A stretch of 15,348 bases of DNA from an uncultured Phycisphaerales bacterium (GCA_903868035.1 CAIPTQ010000230.1:1-15348), one strand, 5' to 3'. Counted from the stretch's first letter, positions 6,476-14,389 are shown. Notes: generated from the sequence alone by a model not told the origin. Numbers and translations: made by a program.

Positions 6476-8089
6476 CTATCGAACCGCTTCCATTTCATGC
6501 ACCAGATGAAACTCAATCCCATCCACCAGCGCCTGCCATGACGCCTCAATGATATTCTCGCTCACCCCCACCGTCCCAAACACCCCGCCCGAACCTCCCG
6601 CACTCTCCCCCGCCGCCATGCCATGCGGGCTGCGGAACTCGATCATGACCCGCACCTTGGCCGCCGTCGATTCCCGGGAGTTGACCACCCGCACCTTGTA
6701 GTCCACCAGCCGCAGACCCTCCAGCGTCGGGTACGTCGGCATGAGCGCCAACCGCAGCGCCTTGTCGATCGCGTTCACCGGGCCGTCGCCTTCCGCCGTG
6801 GCCATCACCTCGCGCCCCTTGATGAGCAGCGACAGGTTCGCCCGCGTGATCGCCGCGTGCTCGGCCGTCTTGTTCACGGCACAGCGGTAATGATCCAGCT
6901 CGAAGAACCTCTGATAGCGCCCCACCTCCCGCCGCACCAGCAGCTCAAACGACGCCTCCGCGGCCTCAAACTGATACCCCTCCGCCTCAAGCTGCGTCAG
7001 CCGGTCCAATATCCGCTTCTGCGCCGCCCGGTCCTTCTCGATGGCAAACTTCTTCCCCGCCTTTGCCGCGATGTTCGACACCCCCGACAGCTCCGAGACC
7101 AGGATGCGCCGCGAATTTCCCACGGCCTCCGGCGGCACATGCTCATAACTCTGCGCCAGCTTGTTCACCGCGTGTACGTGCATTCCGCCCTTGTGCGCAA
7201 ATGCCGACGGCCCCACATACGGCTGCCCGTTGACCAGGTTCAGGTTCGCAATTTCATAGACATAGCGTGCGGCTTCCGTGAGCCGCTTCATCGAAACCTC
7301 GCCCCCGCGCAGGCAGGTGTACCCCATTTTCAACGCCAGGTTCGGGATCACCGAGGTCAGATCGACATTCCCACAGCGTTCCCCGATGCCGTTCATCGTG
7401 CCCTGCACCTGCACCGCCCCCGCGCGCACGGCGGCCAGGGCATTGGCCACGGCGAGTCCCGAATCATTATGCGGATGCATGCCGACGGGCACGCCCACCC
7501 GCGCCTGCGCCAGGGCGACGAATTCCGCCACGCGCTCCGGCAGGCTTCCGCCGTTGGTGTCGCACAAGCACACCAGCACCGCGCCCGCCTTGGCCGCCGC
7601 CGCGATGGTTTGCAGGCCGTACTCGCGGTTCGCCGCCGTGCCGTCAAAAAAATGTTCGGCATCGTAGATCACCTTGCGTCCGAGCCCCGCGAGATACCCC
7701 ACGGAGTCGGCGATCATCTCGAGGTTATCTTCCAAAGAAACCCCCAGCACTTCGGTCACATGCAAATCCCACGTTTTGCCGACGACCGTCACATATTCGG
7801 TGCCGGCGTCGCGCAGCGCCCCCATGCCGGTGTCATCCGCCGCCGCCACGCCCCGCCGGCGCGTCATGCCGAACGCCACGAGCTTGGCGTGGTCGAGCTT
7901 GAGCGACCGGGCCTCCGCAAAGAACGCGGCATCCTTGGGATTCGACAGCGGATACCCCCCCTCGATGAAATCCACCCCCAGCTCATCGAGCATCTTGGAG
8001 ATCAGGAGCTTGTCCTGCACCGACAGCGACACTCCCTCGCCCTGGGTGCCGTCGCGGAGCGTGGTGTCATAGATTTGTATGCGTTTCAT
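6476..8089 (-). CDS. cimA: CimA-type citramalate synthase
   Basis: The enzyme condenses pyruvate with acetyl-CoA to (R)-citramalate, the first step of threonine-independent isoleucine synthesis in the cytosol. The 537-residue length fits the long CimA group related to isopropylmalate and homocitrate synthases. The DRE-TIM barrel starts with IYDTTLRDGTQGEG (R12, D13) and has metal-site HPHND (H205, H207). It also has GTMNGIGERCGNVDL, typical of this group. The C-terminal part, ending near VNSRESTAAKVRVMIEF, fits a LeuA-type regulatory dimerisation domain, the usual site for feedback inhibition. I start at MKRIQIYD, with AAGGGA 6 nt upstream. An upstream in-frame ATG at 8120-8122 falls inside the leader hairpin and is rejected. 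A leader peptide and hairpins upstream indicate attenuation by isoleucine. Confidence 0.92.
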   Translation of the reverse strand: MKRIQIYDTTLRDGTQGEGVSLSVQDKLLISKMLDELGVDFIEGGYPLSNPKDAAFFAEARSLKLDHAKLVAFGMTRRRGVAAADDTGMGALRDAGTEYVTVVGKTWDLHVTEVLGVSLEDNLEMIADSVGYLAGLGRKVIYDAEHFFDGTAANREYGLQTIAAAAKAGAVLVCLCDTNGGSLPERVAEFVALAQARVGVPVGMHPHNDSGLAVANALAAVRAGAVQVQGTMNGIGERCGNVDLTSVIPNLALKMGYTCLRGGEVSMKRLTEAARYVYEIANLNLVNGQPYVGPSAFAHKGGMHVHAVNKLAQSYEHVPPEAVGNSRRILVSELSGVSNIAAKAGKKFAIEKDRAAQKRILDRLTQLEAEGYQFEAAEASFELLVRREVGRYQRFFELDHYRCAVNKTAEHAAITRANLSLLIKGREVMATAEGDGPVNAIDKALRLALMPTYPTLEGLRLVDYKVRVVNSRESTAAKVRVMIEFRSPHGMAAGESAGGSGGVFGTVGVSENIIEASWQALVDGIEFHLVHEMEAVR

Positions 8090-8095
8090 GAAAAA

Positions 8096-8101
8096 TCCCT
8101 T
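8096..8101 (-). promoter_or_regulatory. Ribosome binding site of cimA
   Basis: AAGGGA sits 6 nt before ATG 8089 and only 6 nt after the 3' arm of the terminator hairpin. When the hairpin forms it could also crowd ribosome access, so the leader may act on translation as well as transcription. Confidence 0.55.
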
Positions 8102-8103
8102 AA

Positions 8104-8133
8104 CGAAAACGCCCTGCTCCACGGCAGGGCGTT
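8104..8133 (-). terminator. cimA attenuator hairpin (segments 3 and 4)
   Basis: On the minus strand AACGCCCTGC (8124-8133) pairs perfectly with GCAGGGCGTT (8108-8117) across a 6-nt loop. The last four bases of GTTTT include two beyond the stem, and the T-run is broken by CG before another TT. It is a GC-rich but U-poor terminator. It lies 19 nt before the cimA start. Its 5' arm can pair alternatively with the segment that overlaps the leader stop codon. Confidence 0.75.
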
Positions 8134-8164
8134 GAATGGTTCGTATTCACCAACCGCCCTACCG
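8122..8164 (-). promoter_or_regulatory. Antiterminator pairing in the cimA leader (segments 2 and 3)
   Basis: Segment 2, CGGTAGGGCG (8155-8164), contains the leader stop codon TAG. It pairs over 10 bp, one of them U-G, with CGCCCTGCCG (8122-8131), which includes most of the 5' arm of the terminator. Two more pairs can form after a bulged G. This structure and the terminator exclude each other. A ribosome at the stop codon would mask segment 2 and favour termination. Confidence 0.7.
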
Positions 8165-8215
8165 GCAAGTCTCCAGGATGATAATGGCAATAATGTCGCG
8201 GGCGGAGCAGGGCAT
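8159..8215 (-). CDS. Isoleucine-rich leader peptide of cimA
   Basis: An 18-residue peptide, MPCSARDIIAIIILETCR, ending in TAG. Five of its codons are Ile (ATT ATT GCC ATT ATC ATC) followed by Leu CTG. GAGG lies 6 nt before the ATG, and a good promoter lies 28 bp upstream of the start codon. The peptide lies 70 nt before cimA, whose pathway makes isoleucine. Segment 1, CCGCCC (8200-8205) in codons 4-6, can pair with GGGCGG (8154-8159) in segment 2. A ribosome stalled on the Ile codons would cover segment 1 and free segment 2 to form the antiterminator. This is the classic ribosome-mediated attenuation layout. Translation is inferred, not shown. Confidence 0.82.
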   Translation of the reverse strand: MPCSARDIIAIIILETCR

Positions 8216-8242
8216 GGGTCACCTCAAAAAACCAACGCCGTG

Positions 8243-8271
8243 ATTATCAACAAACCGGCCCGTAAGGTCAA
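8243..8271 (-). promoter_or_regulatory. Promoter of the cimA leader
   Basis: On the minus strand TTGACC (8266-8271) and GATAAT (8243-8248) are separated by exactly 17 bp, each matching 5/6 of the sigma70 consensus. Transcription would begin near 8236, about 10 nt before the leader-peptide ribosome site GAGG (8222-8225). Confidence 0.7.
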
Positions 8272-8316
8272 CCCCGAAGGTCCGCCGCTTGCCGGCGCAT
8301 GACAGAATCGGCAGCC

Positions 8317-8487
8317 AACGGAACCCGTAGCGTCAGCGAGGTGGGGTGACCGTTCCCAACGACCTCTGGAGCCTCGCGCAGGCGCCGCAAGGACTCCCGT
8401 AGGCGAAGGATTGTCCCTCGCCTGCGCGAAGAAACCACCAGCCTGAATGTACGCAACTCCCCCTCGCTGACGCTTCGGGTTCCGTTT
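8317..8487. repeat. Inverted-repeat element with GGAACCCG arms
   Basis: The left arm (8317-8349) reads AACGGAACCCGTAGCGTCAG followed by CGAGGTGGGGT. The right arm (8453-8487) is its reverse complement with about three differences. A second perfect 11-bp inverted repeat lies inside: TCGCGCAGGCG (8374-8384) and its complement (8419-8429). The whole can fold into a long hairpin. Translated, the arms give KRNPKRQRG, a string I recall from many spurious planctomycete proteins, which points to a dispersed repeat. No transposase is present, so it could be a MITE-like or REP-like element. Confidence 0.7.
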
Positions 8488-8514
8488 TGCCGGCGCCCGG
8501 ATTGGCGGTACACT
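8487..8514 (+). promoter_or_regulatory. Promoter-like box of the GH3 gene, shared with GH2
   Basis: TTGCCG (8487-8492) and TACACT (8509-8514) are 16 bp apart. The block from TTGCCGGCGC to ACTGCG is nearly identical to the one before the GH2 gene (11138-11168), with four differences in 31 positions. It directly abuts the right arm of the inverted-repeat element. Confidence 0.5.
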
Positions 8515-8561
8515 GCGGGGGGTACGAACGATAATTAGTCGCAGGACATAGGAGAGAGCAT

Positions 8562-11051
8562 ATGCGTCGTGGTTTTGCCCTTGGTTTGTGTGTTGCCGCG
8601 CTGGCCGCGCCGCGGTTCGCCCTGGCCCAGGCCCCAGCGTCCCAGGCCCCAACGTCCCGTTTCATCCACGAGGCCCCGATTCCCCCCATCTACCGCGAGG
8701 GCTGGATCGACCTCAACAAGAACGGCGTAAAGGATCCCTACGAGGATCCCAGCCTGGACATTGAGGCGCGCATCACCGACCTGCTGGCGCGCATGTCGCT
8801 GGAGGAAAAGACCGCGCAAATGGCCACGCTCTACGGCTTCCCGCGCGTCCTCAAGGACGAGCTGCCCACCCCCGCGTGGAAACAGGCGCTCTGGAAGGAC
8901 GGCATCGGCAATATCGACGAGCACATGAACGGCAACCAGGGGTGGAACAACAATCTCGCCAAGCCCCAGTACGACCTGCCGTATCCCCAGCATGCCCGGG
9001 CGCAAAATGAAGTGCAGCGGTTCTTCATCGAGCAGACGCGCCTGGGGATTCCCGCGGATTTGACCAACGAGGGCATTCGCGGGCTGCTGCACTCGAAGGC
9101 CACCAGCTTTCCCGCCGAACTCGCCGTGGCCAGCGCCTGGGACCAGGACCTTGTGCATGAGATCGGCCGGGTGACCGGCCGCGAGGCCCGGGCCTTGGGC
9201 TATACCAACGTCTATTCGCCCGTCCTGGACCTCTGCCGCGATCCGCGCTGGGGACGCACCATCGAAACCTACTCCGAAGACCCCTTCCTCACCGGCGAAC
9301 TGGGCTATCAGCAGGTCCGCGGCATCCAGGAACAAGGCGTCGCCTCGACGCTCAAGCACTTCGCCGTCTACAGCATCCCCAAGGGCGGCCGCGACGGCGA
9401 GGCCCGCACCGATCCGCAGGCCACGTGGCGCGAGGTCCAGACCATCTACCTCCAGCCCTTCCGCCGCGCCATCCGCGATGCCGGCGCCATGGGGGTGATG
9501 GCGTCCTACAACGACTACGACGGGATCCCCATCGAGTGCAACAAGCTCTTCCTGACAGACATCCTGCGGCGGGAATGGGGCTTCCGCGGCTATGTGGTTT
9601 CCGACAGCGCCGCCGTCGAATTCATCTTCACCAAGCATCGGGTCGCCCCGACTCCGGCCGACGCCATTCGGCAATCCGTCGAGGCGGGGTTGAACGTCCG
9701 CACCAACTTCACGCCGCCCGAGCAATACGTCACGCCGCTGCGCCAACTCGTGCGCGACGGGCAGTTGTCGATGGCGACGATCGACGCCCGCGTGCGCGAC
9801 ATCCTGCGCGTCAAATACACGCTGGGCCTCTTCGATCAGCCCTATCGGCAGGACCCGGACGAGGCGAATCGCATCGTTCGCGCGCCGGACCACATGGCCA
9901 TTGCCGCCCGGGCGGAGCGGGAGTCGATTGTGCTGCTGAAGAACGAAGGCAACGCCCTGCCGCTGCGGAAGGATGTGCGCCGGGTGCTGGTGGCCGGCCC
10001 GCTGGCCAACAACCCGCGGGCGTGGTGGTGCCGCTACGGGCCCCAGCGGCTGGATTTCGTGACGATTCTCGCGGGCATCAGGAACAAGCTCGGCGCCACG
10101 GTCGAGGTGAAATACGCCGAGGGCTGCACCGTCGTCGCGGACAACTTCCCCGAGAGCGACATCCTCAAGGAGCCGCAAAGTGAGAAGGTCCGCGCCGGCA
10201 TCGCCCAGGCGGTCGCCGCGGCGCAGGATGTGGACGTGATCATCGCCGCCCTCGGCGAGACCGGCGAAATCTGCCAGGAATCCGTCAGCCGCATCAACCT
10301 CGACCTGCCGGGGTATCAGGAGGATTTGCTCGAGGCCCTGATGGCCACCGGCAAGCCCGTGGTACTGGTCCTGAGCAACGGCCGGCCGCTGAGCATCAAC
10401 TGGGCCGTCAAACACGTCCCGGCGATCGTCGAAACCTGGTTCCCCGGCGAGGACGGCGGCAACGCCATCGCCGATGTGCTCTTCGGCGACTACAACCCCG
10501 GCGGCCGGCTGCCGATCACCTTCCCCCGGAGCGTCGGTCAGATTCCGCTCAATTTCCCGGCGCATCCGGGGTCGCAGGGGAAGGACAGCGGCCAGGTGAC
10601 CGGGCCGCTCTTCCCGTTTGGCTTTGGCTTGAGCTACACGACGTTCGCCTACTCCAATCTCAAGATCACGCCGCTCCAGCAGGGTCCGCAGGGGCAGATT
10701 GACATTGCCGTGGACGTCGCCAACACCGGCAAGGTCGCCGGGGATGAGGTGGTGCAGTTATACATCCGTGACGACTACAGCAGTGTCATCACCTTTGAAA
10801 AGGTGCTGCGCGGTTTTTCGCGGATTCGTCTGGAGCCCGGCCAGTCCAAGACCGTGAACTTCACCCTCAAGCCCGAGCATCTCGAACTATACAACCGCGC
10901 CGGACAGTGGGTTGTGGAACCGGGCCGGTTCACCGTCATGGTAGGCGCTTCCTCGGACACCGCCAAGGTCCAGGGCTCATTCGAGATCATCGACGGCGCC
11001 GCGCCCCGCCAGCAAGGCCCCGCCGCAACGGATCGGACGGACCCAATCTAA
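8562..11051 (+). CDS. Secreted glycoside hydrolase family 3 enzyme (beta-glucosidase/xylosidase type)
   Basis: An 829-residue exo-acting glycosidase with a signal peptide (about residues 1-22, ending ALA). D50-D62 (DLNKNGVKDPYED) is a calcium-loop-like motif seen near the start of some GH3 enzymes. The GH3 barrel domain follows with RDPRWGRTIETYSEDPFL, KHFAVY (K265, H266) and the nucleophile region YVVSDSAAVEF (D348). The common SDW is replaced here by SDS. The second domain contains VLLKNEGNALPL and the likely acid/base E573 in CQESVSRINLDLPG. A fibronectin-III-like domain begins near FGFGLSYTTF (about 685) and extends to about 800. Ribosome site GGAGAG precedes the ATG. Substrate cannot be set from sequence: beta-glucoside or beta-xyloside. 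It precedes GH2 and GH106-like genes on the same strand. Confidence 0.93.
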   Translation: MRRGFALGLCVAALAAPRFALAQAPASQAPTSRFIHEAPIPPIYREGWIDLNKNGVKDPYEDPSLDIEARITDLLARMSLEEKTAQMATLYGFPRVLKDELPTPAWKQALWKDGIGNIDEHMNGNQGWNNNLAKPQYDLPYPQHARAQNEVQRFFIEQTRLGIPADLTNEGIRGLLHSKATSFPAELAVASAWDQDLVHEIGRVTGREARALGYTNVYSPVLDLCRDPRWGRTIETYSEDPFLTGELGYQQVRGIQEQGVASTLKHFAVYSIPKGGRDGEARTDPQATWREVQTIYLQPFRRAIRDAGAMGVMASYNDYDGIPIECNKLFLTDILRREWGFRGYVVSDSAAVEFIFTKHRVAPTPADAIRQSVEAGLNVRTNFTPPEQYVTPLRQLVRDGQLSMATIDARVRDILRVKYTLGLFDQPYRQDPDEANRIVRAPDHMAIAARAERESIVLLKNEGNALPLRKDVRRVLVAGPLANNPRAWWCRYGPQRLDFVTILAGIRNKLGATVEVKYAEGCTVVADNFPESDILKEPQSEKVRAGIAQAVAAAQDVDVIIAALGETGEICQESVSRINLDLPGYQEDLLEALMATGKPVVLVLSNGRPLSINWAVKHVPAIVETWFPGEDGGNAIADVLFGDYNPGGRLPITFPRSVGQIPLNFPAHPGSQGKDSGQVTGPLFPFGFGLSYTTFAYSNLKITPLQQGPQGQIDIAVDVANTGKVAGDEVVQLYIRDDYSSVITFEKVLRGFSRIRLEPGQSKTVNFTLKPEHLELYNRAGQWVVEPGRFTVMVGASSDTAKVQGSFEIIDGAAPRQQGPAATDRTDPI

Positions 11052-11137
11052 GGAACGATTTCGGATTTCGTTACAGCGCCTATTCCCTATTCCTAAGCTA
11101 TGTTAAATAGTCCGGGTTGCGCCGCGCATCATGACGC

Positions 11138-11165
11138 TTGCCGGCGCGGGGATTGGTGGTAAACT
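11138..11165 (+). promoter_or_regulatory. Promoter-like box of the GH2 gene, shared with GH3
   Basis: TTGCCG (11138-11143) and TAAACT (11160-11165) are 16 bp apart, with the same intervening pattern as before GH3. A transcript from here would have a leader of about 30 nt and contains AAGGA 8 nt before the ATG. The gene therefore probably has its own promoter rather than relying on readthrough from GH3. Confidence 0.5.
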
Positions 11166-11204
11166 GCGTGTTCAATTCTGTAAACCAAAGCGAAGGAAAT
11201 ACAC

Positions 11205-13550
11205 ATGCGCAAGTCCGTCGTCGGTGTGGTGTCCGTATTTTTGGTCATGGTGTTTCTTACGGCGGGCCACGCCCGCGCCACCATGACCGAACGCCTGGAG
11301 GGCAGATTCCTCAAGAACCGCATCAAGCTGCGGATCGATGAGGACTGGAAAGTCCAGACCGGGAACATCGCCGGGGCCCAAGCCGTGGATTTCAATGACG
11401 CCGCCTGGACCTCCACCAATGTGCCCCACGACATGAGCATCACGCTGGTGAGCACGCGGGACAGCGATCCCGGCGCCATCGGCTGGTATCGCAAGCACTT
11501 CGTCCTGCCCCCCGGCTTCGCCGGCAAGAAGGTCATCGTGCAGTTTGACGGGGTCTACCAGGACGCCAAGATATACATCAACGGCACCCAGGTGGGCGAC
11601 CAGCGGTTCGGGTATGTCAGCTTCAATTGCGATCTCACGCCCTACCTCAAACCCACCGGTGACAACGTCCTGGCCGTATTCGTCGATAATGTCACCAGCC
11701 GCCGTTCGCACTTCTACTCGGGCACCGGCATCTATCGCCATGTGTGGCTCATCGCAACTGACAGTGTCTATATCAAGAACTGGGGCACCCTGGTGACCAC
11801 CCCGGCGCCGACCGCGGCGCAATCGAAAATCAATATCCAGACCGACGTGGTCAATGACCTGGCGAACGAGCAGACGCGCACCCTGGAGACGACGATTTTC
11901 GATGAGGCCGGCGCCGCCCTTCAGAAGGTCACCACCGCCGTGACGGTCAAGGCCAAGAGCACGGAAACCTGCACCCAGACGCTGTCACTGGCCAACTGCA
12001 AGCTCTGGTCGCCCGCGACGCCCGTGCGCTACTATGCCTATTCACGCCTGCTCCAGGACGCGACGCCCACCGATGACTACGTCTCCCCCTTCGGCATTCG
12101 CGAGGTGAAGGTCTCGGCGGCCGAGGGCCTCACGATCAACGGCGCACCCTACAAGATGAAAGGCGTCTGCATCCATCACGACCTCATCCCCGCCGGGGCC
12201 GCGGTCCCCGATGCCATGTGGGAGCGGACCATCAAGGAACTGCTCGCCTCCGGCTGCACTTCCATCCGCACGGCGCATAATCCGATGGCCCCGGAATTCT
12301 ACGATTATTGCGACCAACTGGGCATGATGGTCCTGGATGAATGGTGCGACAAGTGGCGGCAGCCCAATGCCGGCTCATTCTACGCCGATTTCGACCAGGT
12401 CTGGCAGAAGGACCTCACCGGGTTCATTGAACGCGACCGCAATCACCCGAGCATTGTGATGTGGAGCCTGGGCAATGAAGTCGCCGCCGCCAGCCCCATC
12501 CCCGCGTACATCCCCACCATGTTGAAAATGATCGTTCCCTTCGCCAGGAAGCTGGACTCCAGCCGCCCGTACACCCATGCCTGCGTCTCGGGCTGGGGCG
12601 ATCCCGCGGGCTTTGCCGCGCTGGCCGATGTCGAAGATGTCATTGGCGTGAATTACCAGGACTTCCTCTACGGCCAGATTCACCAGCGCAACCCCAATGC
12701 CGTGATCCTCGGCACCGAGCAGGACCCCTATGCCATGCCCAGCGGCAACGTCCCCACCTGGTATAACGTGCGCAACAACACGTACACCATCGGCCATCAT
12801 CTGTGGACGGGCATTGACTATCTGGGCGAGTCCAAATCCAGCCTCGGCGGCAGCAGCGGCTTCCTGGACAACTGCATCTTCCGCAAGTCTTGGTTCTACT
12901 ATCAGCAAAGCCAGTGGAGCGAAACGCCCATGGTGCATATCACCGTCGGCAACGGCGTTGGCAACGGCCGCGCCCAGCCCAAGCTCTCCGAAGACTGGAA
13001 CCAGACCGGCCCCGTCCCCGTTGTCACCTACACCAACTGCGAGACCGTGGACCTTTTCGTCAACGACAAAAAGATCGGCACCCAGAAATCCAGCGACTTC
13101 GCCAAAACCGGCGTCATGCAGTGGACCAATGTCCCCTGGGAAGCCGGCACCATTCGCGCCGTAGGCATGAAGGGCGGCAAGGAAGCCGCCACCGACAGCA
13201 TCAAGACCGTGGGTGCCGCCGCCAAGGTCATCCTCAAGCCCGACCGCACCAGCCTCTACGCGGATGGCAATGATGTCTCCTGCATCGAAGTGGATATCGG
13301 CGACGCCGACAATAATCTGGTGATCACCGCCGGCAACACCGTCTCCTTCACCTTCACCGGCCCGTGCCGCAACATCGGCATCGCCAGCGGGGACTTTTTG
13401 AACAATGAGCCGTTCAAGGCCACCAGCCGCAAAGCCTTCAAAGGCAAGGCGCTCATCGTCATTCAATCGACCATGACCCCCGGCACGATCAACGTGACGG
13501 TGAATTCGCAGGGTTTGACTCCGGCCACTTTAACGTTGACTGCGAAATAA
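11205..13550 (+). CDS. Secreted glycoside hydrolase family 2 enzyme (beta-galactosidase type)
   Basis: A 781-residue exo-glycosidase. Residues 1-25 are a signal peptide ending near ARA. The N-terminal GH2 sugar-binding domain contains DDAAW-like FNDAAWTSTNVPHDMS, GWYRKHFVLP and FDGVYQDAKIYING, then FYSGTGIYRHVWL. An immunoglobulin-like domain follows, and then the barrel with GVCIHHD, CTSIRTAHNP, DRNHPSIVMWSLGNEV (acid/base E425) and VILGTEQDP (nucleophile E505). Beta-rich C-terminal domains occupy about residues 590-781. The start has AAGGA 8 nt upstream. Known GH2 activities include beta-galactosidase, beta-mannosidase and beta-glucuronidase; the layout best fits the galactosidase group. 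It forms a degradation set with GH3 and the GH106-like gene. Confidence 0.93.
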   Translation: MRKSVVGVVSVFLVMVFLTAGHARATMTERLEGRFLKNRIKLRIDEDWKVQTGNIAGAQAVDFNDAAWTSTNVPHDMSITLVSTRDSDPGAIGWYRKHFVLPPGFAGKKVIVQFDGVYQDAKIYINGTQVGDQRFGYVSFNCDLTPYLKPTGDNVLAVFVDNVTSRRSHFYSGTGIYRHVWLIATDSVYIKNWGTLVTTPAPTAAQSKINIQTDVVNDLANEQTRTLETTIFDEAGAALQKVTTAVTVKAKSTETCTQTLSLANCKLWSPATPVRYYAYSRLLQDATPTDDYVSPFGIREVKVSAAEGLTINGAPYKMKGVCIHHDLIPAGAAVPDAMWERTIKELLASGCTSIRTAHNPMAPEFYDYCDQLGMMVLDEWCDKWRQPNAGSFYADFDQVWQKDLTGFIERDRNHPSIVMWSLGNEVAAASPIPAYIPTMLKMIVPFARKLDSSRPYTHACVSGWGDPAGFAALADVEDVIGVNYQDFLYGQIHQRNPNAVILGTEQDPYAMPSGNVPTWYNVRNNTYTIGHHLWTGIDYLGESKSSLGGSSGFLDNCIFRKSWFYYQQSQWSETPMVHITVGNGVGNGRAQPKLSEDWNQTGPVPVVTYTNCETVDLFVNDKKIGTQKSSDFAKTGVMQWTNVPWEAGTIRAVGMKGGKEAATDSIKTVGAAAKVILKPDRTSLYADGNDVSCIEVDIGDADNNLVITAGNTVSFTFTGPCRNIGIASGDFLNNEPFKATSRKAFKGKALIVIQSTMTPGTINVTVNSQGLTPATLTLTAK

Positions 13551-13699
13551 TTGTTCATGAATCCACGGATGAATCCGCACCGCCCATGGTGCGCCTCCGT
13601 CTTCCTCTTTTATGAAAATAGGTTTTTCTAAGGAACCGAACGGCTTCTCATGCGTCCAATCACTCGTGTACGGTAGTTCTCTTTTGTTTTGGAGTATGC

Positions 13700-14341
13700 A
13701 TGAAAGTCGTTTCTTCCCTCGTTTTGATGTGTGTCTTGGCCGTTTGTGGCAGCGCGATCAGCGCTCCGCCGGCCCCGCCCGCAACCGCCCCGGCCCCCCC
13801 CACCTCCGCCCCCGCGGCTCCGGTCGCCGGACCCAAGAATGAACTGGGCCTCACCGCCGCCATTGTGGTGAACAAGGACAGCTACGTCCTGAATGCCGCC
13901 CAGTCGGGCAAGGCCTTCCAGGACCAGGTCAACGCCACCAAGAACGCCCGCGGCATGGGCGGCGGCCGCCTGCCCCAGCCCCCGGCGGTCGATCTCATCT
14001 TCCGCATCACCAACACCACCAACGCGGCGGTGACCATCTCCGTCGGCGGCGATGACTCGCAGATGAATCTCGACCTCGCCGGTCCCGGCGCCATCACCGC
14101 CGACAATCTCGTGGCGATGACCATGGAATTCCGCATCGGCAATCCCACCACCATCCCGGCGGGCAAAACCGCGGACATCAAAATCTCCTCCCTCGCCTTC
14201 GGCATGCGCGGCATCTCCAAGTTCGCCTACTGGACCGAACCCGGCGACTACACCATCACCGCCACCCTCACCTACGGCACCTCCGGTGAAAAACAGGGTA
14301 CGCTCACCAGCGGCGCGGCCAAGGTCAAAGTCACCAAATAA
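13700..14341 (+). CDS. Small secreted protein with a beta-sandwich-like domain
   Basis: A 213-residue protein that I do not recognise. A signal peptide (residues 1-22, MKVVSSLVLMCVLAVCGSAI) is followed by a Pro/Ala-rich linker to about residue 44. The rest is rich in short beta strands: VDLIFRITNTTNAAVTISVG, then GDDSQMNLDLAGPG, MTMEFRIG, TIPAGKTADIKISSL and a closing GDYTITATLTY. This pattern resembles an immunoglobulin-like or proteinase-inhibitor-like beta sandwich, without catalytic residues. GGAG lies 5 nt before the start. A strong terminator follows at 14390-14435, so it ends its transcript. It sits between GH2 and a GH106-like gene, which suggests a helper in extracellular carbohydrate use, but that is inference. 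Confidence 0.8.
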   Translation: MKVVSSLVLMCVLAVCGSAISAPPAPPATAPAPPTSAPAAPVAGPKNELGLTAAIVVNKDSYVLNAAQSGKAFQDQVNATKNARGMGGGRLPQPPAVDLIFRITNTTNAAVTISVGGDDSQMNLDLAGPGAITADNLVAMTMEFRIGNPTTIPAGKTADIKISSLAFGMRGISKFAYWTEPGDYTITATLTYGTSGEKQGTLTSGAAKVKVTK

Positions 14342-14389
14342 TCAATTGCGGAGCGCATTGATAACCCATTTGTTGCAGGGATGAAGGAC

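Larger units (their letters stand above)
8216..8561. other. Divergent intergenic region between cimA leader and GH3 gene
   Basis: These 346 bases hold the cimA promoter on the minus strand, then an inverted-repeat element (8317-8487), then a promoter-like box and ribosome site for the GH3 gene on the plus strand. A minus-strand reading frame spanning it (8224-8652) is created by the repeat arms and is not considered a gene. Confidence 0.7.

Noticed and set aside
6623..8302. A 559-codon open frame on the plus strand across cimA
   Set aside because: It is antisense to cimA, rich in Arg and His as typical for shadow frames, and crosses the leader hairpins and promoter.
8224..8652. A minus-strand frame with the string KRNPKRQRG
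   Set aside because: It is generated by the inverted-repeat arms and overlaps the GH3 start; such strings look like translated intergenic repeats.
8535..10565. A 676-codon open frame on the minus strand across the GH3 gene
   Set aside because: It is antisense to a gene with clear GH3 motifs; long antisense frames are expected at this GC content, and its product has no recognisable motifs.
12375..13466. A 363-codon open frame on the minus strand across GH2
   Set aside because: It is a shadow of the GH2 reading frame with no ribosome site or family signal.
13551..13699. Terminator or promoter between GH2 and the small secreted protein
   Set aside because: A small GCACC/GGTGC hairpin and several T-runs exist but do not combine into a convincing terminator, and no promoter hexamer pair is clear.
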